In this document: positions 55,426-64,000 of the stretch, one piece after another | Layout: each line of letters starts with the position of its first letter | How positions within the stretch are numbered: the stretch's first letter is position 1 | Assembly (NCBI RefSeq): GCF_051622035.1 | Contig: NC_135362.1 | Span: 12,465,501-12,529,500 of the forward strand | Source of the DNA: Arctopsyche grandis | Lineage: Eukaryota; Arthropoda; Insecta; Trichoptera; Hydropsychidae | Direction: 5' to 3' | Length of the DNA: 64,000 nucleotides | Translations under genes and position numbers: made by a program | Notes under the pieces: generated by a model | Told to the model about the DNA's origin: nothing | The model's database searches: none | The model's input: only the letters and a program-made list of their open reading frames with translations

Positions 55426-56924
55426 CATATTCATTTAAACATGCATGTACCAAAGCTTTTTTTCAATATGAATATATTAGCATTTGGATGAGACTGACAT
55501 GTATAATAAAAATAAATTTTAATCAAAATTTAAAACAAAAGAAAAAAAATTCTGAAAAAGATTCAAACTACATGCATACAACAAATTGAACAGCACTGAA
55601 AAAGTGCATATGCAACAATCTTCATTCGAAATGCAATAATACATATATGCATACCTCAAGCAGTGATATTTACAGAACAAGACTCCCGCATAGTATGAGT
55701 CAAAGCGATAAACACCGTGTTATGAACGTTTGCATTTGCAGACAATTTATTATACCTGCTTTCATTTTGACATGCGTGTACTGCAAAAATGTATACATAT
55801 CTATATAAATTCAGTCATGATTACGAAATGCAACTTGAATATAAGTCAAATGAAAGGCGTGAAAACAAAAGAAAGATTCGATCCTGAAAACAAAGGCTGA
55901 CGAAGAAGTCAATATGCCACATCGAAAGCTTGTCCACGCTGTGCGGTCACACGATCGATGTGTCCACGCTGTCTCTGGTGAATTTCGATTTCGTTGGCAC
56001 GAAAGTATTTTCGCTTTTAGAAAGCGGGTGGAAATTTTGCGTAACAAGCGAAGATGTCATATTTGCGAGTAAACACTTAAAAAGTTAAACTCGTAACTTT
56101 GCGAACGGGTGCGCGCTTCCTCGAGTTTGTTTACTTTTGGAATTTAACGAACGTGTGCGAGTTCGCAAGCCTACTATGTACATATATAGCGCGATACTCG
56201 ATGAAGGCGCGAAGCCAGGAATCATTATGGTTTGTAAATACTTAAAAACTTTTTGTATTACAATAGTTTAAATGAGGAGAACGTGTGTCAATATTCATTT
56301 ATGCGTATTTATATCGCGTCTTTCAACTGTAGAGTGTTGACATTCGAATAATATACGATAGAAATTTTAAAATGCATCATTTTGAATATGAAATATTGCA
56401 CTGTATGTATACAGTTAGGTAGCATCGATGCAATTATTGATTTTTTTTTAATTATATGTAGAATTAGTGGAATGTAACACGTACAAATTTTTTGGTTGCA
56501 CCTTTCGAATAAAAACGTAAATTTTTTCGATTATTTATAGTAAATTATTAATCAAGCAACGAAAGTAATTATAAAAGAAATATTAATTCGAAAGATGCTT
56601 TCTTTTTTTTTACAAAGAATAAGAAATTTCGCTATCGAAAAGTGAATTAGTAATGATGTGAAGCTTTCATATGTATGTACCTTCTTTGGTAAATTATATT
56701 AATGACCAAAATGAGCAATATGGCAAAGTATGAAAACGATCGGATAAGAGGCAAACTTTTTCCTGAATTGTAATCGCAAGTGAAACGTAAAGGAGGTATG
56801 TAAAAAATAAAAATAAAACTGGAATGCAATTTTAAGAATTTTCAAAAATTTCAAATCATACAAGAGTCTACTGTGGAAGATAAACGCAACCGAATATATA
56901 ATGGCTTATCTTTATAATATACTC
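55426..56924. other. Non-coding, probable intronic/intergenic DNA
   Basis: AT-rich with no recognised feature. Frames near 55811-56047 carry no known domain. Confidence 0.45.
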
Positions 56925-57175
56925 GTGATTTTACCCGGCTTCGCTCGGTATTTGTATTATAAACCACTTAAATAGCTAATCTAATAGTAAACATTTTATT
57001 ACATTTATTTGAATAGTTTTATTTTATTTATTTGAATATATTCATTTGTTTTTTTTTTTATTAAATTTAACGACACGAATTCTACCACACAAAGCATACA
57101 TAGTCACATACATACATTAACCTTACAAAGTCTCTTTCGAAATTATATATTAGATGAAAAAAAAAGTTTTAGTTT
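56925..57175 (+). repeat. Interspersed repeat family H, copy 1 (CCCGGCTTCGCTCGG start)
   Basis: Starts TTTACCCGGCTTCGCTCGGT and ends CTTACAAAGTCTCTTTCGAA-ATTATATATTAGAT. Both ends recur at 62025-62410. The start resembles the head of short non-LTR-derived repeats common in insects. Confidence 0.6.
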
Positions 57176-57414
57176 TCACTTCTGATCAATTCGATTATAC
57201 ATACATAAATGCTAAGAGTGTAAAAAAAATATAACACACTATTTATAAATATATCGGTGGAATTGTATTTCCATATAGATAAATAAATAAAAAAAAATGT
57301 TCAAAAAAATAACGAACGTTATTTTTAAAATTAGCAAGAAAAGACAATATAAAAAAAATATATCAATTGTAATTTTGTGTACCTGTTAGTATATGATAAG
57401 TAGAAGATAGTGTA

Positions 57415-57530
57415 TTTAGAAGAAGAAGAATAAGAAGGAGAAGAAGAATAAGAATAAGAAGAAGGCAAAAGTTTGTTTACAAAAGGAAATTGTTTGACAT
57501 TACATAGTAGGTGAGTGAGTGAGTGAGTGG
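57415..57530. repeat. Purine (AAG)n-like and (GTGA)n simple repeats
   Basis: AAGAAGAAGAATAAGAAGGA-type run at 57415-57472, then GTGAGTGAGTGAGTGAGTGG at 57508-57528. Confidence 0.85.
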
Positions 57531-57539
57531 TGTGGTAAT

Positions 57540-58065
57540 AGTGAGTGGGAGAGGTGAGAGGTGAGTGTTGGGTGCGTGAGTGGAGAATGCGCGCGCGCCG
57601 TTGCAAGCAAAATGTTTGGCAGCGCTGGAGGCGGAGGCGGAGGCGAGGGGAGGTAAGGGGTGTGGTGGGGTGGTGTGGGGTGGCGGAGGGAAAGGGGCCA
57701 GGCGAGGGCAACGAGTGTCGGGGGCGGAGGAGGGTTGAGGGGAGGGGGGTGGCGGCTCACCGGCGTACTCGGGCGTCAGCGGGTCGGGGGGTGGCGAGAG
57801 GCGAGAGGCGAGAGGCGAGGGGCGGTCGGGCGGTCGGGCGAGCGGGCGAGCGGGCGAACGGGCGAAGAGGCGAACGGGCAGACGTCCTCCCACTCGACGG
57901 GCGCGCCTGCACTAGCGTGAGCGACCACCCGCCACCCCCGCCACTAGCCCACACCACCTACCCTACTACGACACTCGCTCCACTCACTTCGACCGTGCGT
58001 CCGACCCACCGTCGCCGTCGTTTACTACGCGCCGTGCCATCTGCCTACAAACACTCCCGACAACC
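57540..58065 (-). promoter_or_regulatory. GC/CpG-rich island with a strong donor; candidate 5' exon/promoter of the charlatan-like gene
   Basis: Over 500 bp of very high GC content in AT-rich DNA, with (GCGAGCGGGC)n-like and GCGAGAGGCGAGAGGCGAG tandem repeats. On the minus strand GTACGCCG|GTGAGC at 57761/57760 is a consensus donor. The minus-strand frame here has no ATG start, so it would be a non-coding first exon splicing to the acceptor at 51198. No TATA box. The assignment to this gene is inference; no other minus-strand gene lies in between. Confidence 0.4.
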
Positions 58066-58164
58066 CCACCTATTCCTATTCCATTGTTAAAGATACATTA
58101 CTCGTATAGCTCATCTACGATATTAAATTATACACACTAAACATATGTACATATTTATATTATT

Positions 58165-58625
<461 letters not shown>

Positions 58626-58931
58626 TAACACAAAAATAACAATTAAACATAAACATAAATACATCCATACATAAACATAAAAAATAGCATTTAATAATAA
58701 CAGATAAAGTAAAAATATCAAATAAAATATAGCATAAGGAATGCCTTGCACCTACAGCCAGTTTCAATAAATATGTAAGAAACAACTACAAATACAAAAC
58801 ATCCCTGTAAGGCCCCAATGGAAGAGAGTTAATCAAAATTTCACTCATAAATCACAATCAATCATGAAAACAATGATGAGCGCAGACTACCAGATAAATG
58901 GGTTAGAGTAATTTCCGACAATTTACGCTCA

Positions 58932-59055
<124 letters not shown>

Positions 59056-59059
59056 TAGA

Positions 59060-59693
59060 TTATTAATATATTTTTTACATATATACCAGGAAGGCCTTAC
59101 AGGTAAATCCCAATGCGCCTTCCTGGCCAATTACAAATTACAATTACAATTATAAATGCAGCATTTTTATTACAAGTCGTTGAATTACGAGACAATGAAA
59201 AACTCGCAAATTAACGAGATATCTATGAATTGTACATACATTTGATTGTACATCAATCATACTTCAAATAGTGGTGACATAGTAGGTAGGAAGGATTTTT
59301 AGCCAATTTTTTTTCCCGGGAACCGTTTTAACAATGAAATCAGAGAAAATTGGCAAACTCTGATAGGAAACGATCAACCTGGAGTCACAAATCCAGGTCT
59401 GACCAACATCATACTCTGAAAAATTCATTTTCATTCGAGGCCCGGGCCAGGTATCGAGCCCGGCGCCTTTCGACGCTAAGCAGCAGCTAAGGGCCGGGTC
59501 GCACCGTGCAACTTTGCATAGTTTGAATAGTTGCGCGACACGAAAAAATGTATGGAAATGTGTGCGACAAACAAGTTGACGGGTGTAGCATGTCCCATCT
59601 ACCTGCATGCATTGGTCTGGTCGCCCTCATTCAAGTCGCTCGCAAGTCGCACGGTGTGGCCTGGCCCTTGACGACCGAGCTATACTGCTGGCT
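59060..59693 (-). mobile_element. tRNA-derived SINE (hairpin-tail family), full length, split by a nested MITE
   Basis: Minus strand: head GCCAGCAGTATAGCTCGGTC (A-box TAGCTCGGTCGTC) at 59693-59671, B-box region GGGCTCGATACC at 59461-59450, central domain GATCGTTTCCTATCAGAGTT and AACGGTTCCCGGG, and 3' hairpin CCAGGAAGGC / GCCTTCCTGG (59126-59117, 59095-59086) with a 21-nt loop containing GCATTGGGATTTACCTGTAA. A 181-bp MITE sits between the A and B boxes. Confidence 0.8.
59489..59669. mobile_element. 181-bp MITE nested between the A and B boxes of a SINE
   Basis: Inverted ends AAGGGCCGGGTCGCACCGTG / CACGGTGTGGCCTGGCCCTT; it interrupts the tRNA-like head, so the insertion is younger than the SINE. 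Confidence 0.75.
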
Positions 59694-59766
59694 ATATATT
59701 ATATGTACATAAGCAGTGACAATTCATATGATGTGACTGAGAGTTTACATGAAAAAGTTTGCTTAA

Positions 59767-60197
59767 GAGGGCTGTACACCCGAAACCTTAATTTTGTTAC
59801 CGTTCCTTTCTTCGATATATATATTGAGTGAATGCGACAGTTGCGAAATCGAGGTTTTCTACTATTTTCTCCTCCAAAACTGGACCAATTTTTAAAAAAA
59901 AATCATCATCGGTATGAGAAAGATACTTTCTGTGCATCTATCGGCGTATTTTTTTTTAAATCGACCGTTAAATAAGCACGTTGGACTCGTTTCGTGGGTG
60001 TAAAAAAGAGGTGATTTTATAGATTTTTGGCGGCTCCCAGCTCATATAACAAATAATTAATCGAAAAAATAAAACGATAGATGCACCCCAATGGTGGATA
60101 TCCATAGCATATTAAAAAATAATTTGTCTAGTGCCATAATTGAGGAAGGGAGAAGTATAGTACGCTTGTATGGACAAGGCGCTGCTGTCCAGCCCTC
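59767..60197. mobile_element. piggyBac-type MITE with TTAA duplications
   Basis: TTAA at 59763-59766 and 60198-60201; ends GAGGGCTGTACACCCGAAAC / ..CTGCTGTCCAGCCCTC, an 8-bp core TIR. 431 bp, non-coding; TTAA targeting places it in the piggyBac superfamily. Confidence 0.75.
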
Positions 60198-60201
60198 TTA
60201 A

Positions 60202-60544
60202 AGTTGAAATTTCATTTGTCTACTAGATTAAACAAAAATCGAACGCCAATAATATATTTTAAAAAATAAATGTGCAACGCACGTTTCTATTAAATATCAA
60301 ATAAAAAAAAATCTTTTTACCCTTTTGAGTGCTGACATCTTGTCTGTTGAAAGTCAGCCACGTTGAAAATTTCGCCATCTCAATCTCAAAGAAACCGCTA
60401 AGTGCTGTTCCTTTTTCTGTCGTTCAAAGAAAATATACGACTATTTCCTAAGAGAGTTTAGATATACACATTTATTTTGGTCTTCCATAGAAATTTGAAA
60501 TTCATAATTGTTAATTTTAAGGAAAAAACATTAATTAAAGAAAA
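60202..60544. other. Non-coding, AT-rich
   Basis: Nothing recognised. Confidence 0.5.
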
Positions 60545-61600
60545 CATTATAAAGCCGGTAGATCGAGACAAAAAGCCGATTTTCAGTTTTTTGAAAAATG
60601 GTCGAAAAGCCGGCTTTTCAGTTTCGTTTTAAACTGGCTTGGAAGCCCCAGTATCTACATATATCATCATCATCAGAGATCAGCGTAAAAATTGCTTTTG
60701 CCCACAATACACAATTGACAATAGTGAACCAATTTTTGTGAGCAAAAACAACTTGTCTGCCATTTACCATACACTGTTGGATGAAGGTCTCTCGAACTCT
60801 CTGCTATGCTCAAACTCTCTGCTAATGACCTACCCAAGTTCAGGTATATAAAATATTATTATCGCAAAACCTTTAACTTGACAAAAACAAAAAAGTATTC
60901 GTATACTCAAATGCTTTACGCACGGATTCCGGAATATAATTGTTTTGTCTTCGAAGGAATTAGAAGCTCTTTAAATATTGAGGCCACATATCTACTTTTA
61001 TTATGGTTTTAAAATGTTTGTGATATACTGATATGCCGTTTTTAATTAATTTGTTTCCGAAATTTACAACGGTTTGACAAGCTTTTGGATTTTTAAGCTA
61101 AAACAGATGCGTAAAAACAACTTTGAAAGATGGAAATATTTCAACATTGAGCGCACCTCAAAGCGAATCTCAGCAGTTTTCTTAATATCTATTCACGATT
61201 CCACAATTATAGTTTTTCTGCGAGGTTACATATTATTTTTTTAATAATATATTCTTGATAGTAGCTTATTTAAATCATTTAATTATTTGTGCGTATTTAG
61301 GATCTGCCATTTTACGGCTGTGATATATAATACAAATTGTATTATTTATAATAATAATATATAATAATGTTCTTATGAAAGTTCATAATGTTTATAGCTC
61401 AATTTAATTTATAAAAAAATATTTTTTTTGCATAATATAATATATATTTACATTTTTTTTTCGATATAAAAATTTTAAACTTACAAAATCTTAATTTTCT
61501 AAAACCGGTGAAAGTTGGCCAACCAGCTTTTTATTTGTAAAAAAATTGAAAACCGGATTTTTCTTTCGGGCGGTTTTTTGGAACTCTTATGTAGAACTTA
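60545..61600 (-). repeat. Interspersed repeat family G (copy 2), with a further partial unit
   Basis: 61300-61600 is the reverse complement of the repeat at 38805-39085 (shared CAGCTGTAAAATG, TTGGCCAACC/GGTTGGCC, AAAACTG(T)CCGAAAG, GGAACYCT). 60545-60640 repeats its AAAAGCCGGCTTTTCAGTTT motif. The stretch between (60641-61299) is unassigned and may be internal sequence of the element. Confidence 0.6.
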
Positions 61601-62024
61601 GCCCTTATCTAAAAACACGTAAAAAAACCCCTGGTTTGTAAATATGTGCTGATTTTAGCCCATTGAATGCTGATCAACGCTCACCGGCGCTTTGCTGACA
61701 AGTCCATTGGCCTGCAATACGCCGATAATTTTGGAAGTATAAAGTAAACATGAACACTACTTTTAAAGGTAGTATTGAAAAAAATCATTGAACATGGGTC
61801 GAGTAATACGTGTCATTCATTTGTCAACATTTATAAAGACTCGCTTAAGCCGGAATTTATGAATTTATAAGCAAGCAGAATTACCCAATGGAAATCCCTA
61901 ACTGCTGAGTATTTTAGATTGTGGCTGGGTATTTAGATTATGAGCATAACATTTTAACAACAATGAAGAAGATGGAACTAGTTTTGGAAGAAAACATTCA
62001 TTAATAGACTTCTTTTGTTTATTT
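61601..62024. other. Non-coding, AT-rich
   Basis: Nothing recognised. Confidence 0.5.
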
Positions 62025-62410
62025 TATACTAGTTGTTTCACCCGGCTTCACTCAGTATTTGTAATATAAACAGTTTAAACATGGTGAATCTAATAGTACG
62101 TAAATATTCATTTGTTTTTTTATTAAAATTATTTGAATCGCAAAAAATATATATCGAATCATCATAGAAACTGTTTTGTTTACGAATTTCCCCTCGGGCG
62201 AATGCCCTCGGTACTTCCTGGGGACATTCGCCCCCTGCGCCCTCGGGGGCCTTTGCCATTTGCGCCCCCCGGGCCTTCGCCCCCGGCGTCCCACCGGGCC
62301 TTCACTCCCGTCCCCCGGCTCCATGTCATCATGGAAATTTTGACTTGTTTTCGAAGTTCCCAAGCAACAATACTTACAAAGTCTCTTTCGAAATTATATA
62401 TTAGATTGTT
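62025..62410 (+). repeat. Interspersed repeat family H, copy 2, with GC-rich minisatellite insert
   Basis: Starts TTGTTTCACCCGGCTTCACT, ends CTTACAAAGTCTCTTTCGAA-ATTATATATTAGATT, as in the copy at 56.9 kb. In between, 62187-62325 is extremely GC-rich, built of degenerate GGGCCTTCGCCCCCGG-like units absent from the other copy. Confidence 0.6.
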
Positions 62411-62545
62411 GCAAAATATATTAGAGAGTCTAAACACACCTTTAAATAACACGAAAGCCATGTAAAACGTAAAGGAGGTATGTAAAAAATCGAAATCCTC
62501 GGCGGTAGTTATCTAGGGTCTGTTTGGATCAGCTACAATTTTTAT

Positions 62546-62863
62546 GGTTCGGTGATTACTAGTCAAATGTGAACCGGTCACAGGACAACCGGTCGCTCTA
62601 GATCGGTCACACGTGATCACCCGTCACACTAAAACTGGTCACGAGAAAACTGGTCACACCCTAAAACTGGTCACAACCTAAAATCGATCTACCATTTTTC
62701 TCGTGACCGATTTTAGGGTGTGACCAGTTTTCTCGTGACCAGTTTTAGGGTGTGACCAGTTTTCTCGTGACCAGTTTTAATGTGACGGGTGATCACGTGT
62801 GACCGATCTGGAGCGACCGGTTGTCCTGTGACCGGTTCACATTTGACTAGTAATCACCGAACC
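62546..62863. mobile_element. Near-perfect 318-bp palindrome (GTGACC family, copy 2)
   Basis: Perfect 19-bp ends GGTTCGGTGATTACTAGTC / GACTAGTAATCACCGAACC, with nearly the whole of each ~150-bp arm complementary. Internal units CTCGTGACCAGTTTTAGGG-TGTGACCAG recur in both arms. Homologous to 46129-46393. No target duplication identified here. Confidence 0.85.
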
Positions 62864-63039
62864 ACCGAGTCATTTATAGTATGAAATTAGGATGGTATCT
62901 GTTTCACCATCCCAATTTCATACGTCTCTCTATTTCCACTTCTTTGTTATCGTACATGTCATTGATTTGGTCTATATATCCGAATAATACTTGGTAGGTA
63001 ATCGAACGTTTGCACACATTTGTTTAGTGAGAACATCGA

Positions 63040-63250
63040 CATGGACGCACGGCAAAAGTTGCACGTTTGGGCCAATATGCGTGCGTCTCTGTCTCGCGAT
63101 GCGTCGTCCCTTTCGGCCACCCTCGACCGCCCCCTTGCCGGCCGCCCCCGCGCCCCCAGCCCGGATCGATCTGCCAGCTTCACCCCACCAACCCACAGCT
63201 ACCCCACCGCTCGCACACCACTTCACACACAACACATACACACCAAGTTC
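63040..63250. other. GC-rich island, unidentified
   Basis: About 200 bp with high CpG content (CCCCTTGCCGGCCGCCCCCG). Three frames are open on each strand but no known domain. Could be another promoter/first exon of a flanking gene. Confidence 0.35.
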
Positions 63251-64000
63251 GAGCGCAATTATTGCATTAAATAATTCAAAATATGCGCCCGAAATATGGT
63301 CCTAGTGATATTGTCATGCCTTTATAATAGCCTAATTGCTATTTCTTCGCAATATTAATAAAATAATTCGCAATCTTTAAATTATTTTAACACCGATAAT
63401 GCGCAGATTTATCACTTCATAAATCTTTCTGTTGGACGTTGAAAAATACGAGCTACCTATATACTACATATACGTATGTGTAGGCCCTTTCGTGCGAAAA
63501 GCCTAATGTAAATTGCCCCGGGCTATTCGTTATATTATATTACAGTGGATTTTATTATTATTTCGTTGACGATCAACCACTTATAGGAAATGTCTATTTG
63601 CTCACGTGTAATTGATTTTGCTTTTTATTAAATGTCTTTTATTGTTCATGTATATATCATATTCTAGTCTATTTTAATAGTGATCATTATATATTTTAAA
63701 CGTTTGATCTTATTTCAATGTTAGTGTTTAAGGCACAATAGGAAGAAAAGCTCAAAAACAATAATATTGTATGTAGGTCGACGATGTATAGGTATAAATA
63801 CATATATAATAATTAAATGGAAGATGCGGGTTCAATATGAGACAGTTTCAACGAGTTTTTAATGAGAAAATTTCAATAAATAATATTAGTATTAGAACTG
63901 GAAGCCATTAAACTTCGGAAAGTTTTTATCGTTCATTTAAAATTTATTTTATTTTATGATTCTATCAACAACTGGATCAGATATCCTTTTAATAGACAGG
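63251..64000. other. Non-coding, AT-rich, to the window edge
   Basis: Nothing recognised. Confidence 0.5.

Noticed and set aside
57477-58090. Long Pro/Arg/Ser-rich open frames on both strands
   Set aside because: Low-complexity GC-rich tandem repeats are open in several frames; no ATG-led frame with domain content. Better seen as a promoter/first-exon island.
62959-63305. Overlapping frames on both strands near 63.1 kb
   Set aside because: Same situation: a GC island open in many frames, no recognisable protein.

Overview
This window looks like an AT-rich, repeat-dense insect genome. Genes have short introns, poly-pyrimidine acceptors and GTRAGT-type donors. There is an insect lipase-3/gastric-lipase-type tandem cluster and a charlatan-type zinc-finger gene. 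MITEs, piggyBac and hAT elements, APE-type LINEs, a tRNA-derived SINE and long (TA)n tracts are abundant. RNPC3 (a minor-spliceosome 65K-type protein, which to my recollection drosophilids lack) argues against Drosophila. I cannot fix the order from sequence alone.

Layout. (1) 1-5.2 kb, housekeeping block: the 3' part of NOL11 (+), convergent RNPC3 (-), and OSER1 (+). (2) 8.9-40.8 kb: seven complete, five-exon secreted acid-lipase-family genes (called L1-L7; six on -, L5 on +). All have identical intron positions and phases, signal peptides, GHSQG nucleophile elbows and conserved catalytic Asp/His. Mobile elements fill the gaps: a nested LINE pair, an RTE-like fragment, a piggyBac and an LTR fossil inside an L4 intron, a nearly intact LINE ORF beside L5, a full-length SINE, a nested hAT/MITE complex and several other MITEs. 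(3) 43.7-45.5 kb: an ASB3-like ankyrin/SOCS-box gene in three exons (-). (4) 48.0-51.2 kb: the coding exons of a charlatan-like zinc-finger repressor (-). Its 5' non-coding part probably extends through the gene-free 51-58 kb (or further), which holds several GC-rich islands including a plausible CpG-type first exon/promoter near 57.8 kb. (5) 52-64 kb: no convincing coding gene, but many repeats.

The lipases probably act as secreted, digestive or lysosome-type acyl hydrolases. Their mosaic divergence (identical exon 1/intron 1 in L1 and L2; near-identical exons 2-3 in L3 and L4) points to recent duplication plus gene conversion.

The most interesting non-gene signal is a repeated 3'-terminal RNA hairpin shared by a LINE and a SINE family. 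At least seven copies have a ~10-bp stem whose sequence differs completely from copy to copy but stays paired, around a ~20-nt loop with a conserved TTGGGG..ACCTGT core. Other strong signals are a hAT-type MITE family with intact 8-bp (or 7-bp) target duplications, a near-perfect ~318-bp palindrome with a relative carrying an 8-bp duplication, and a zinc finger completed across a splice junction.
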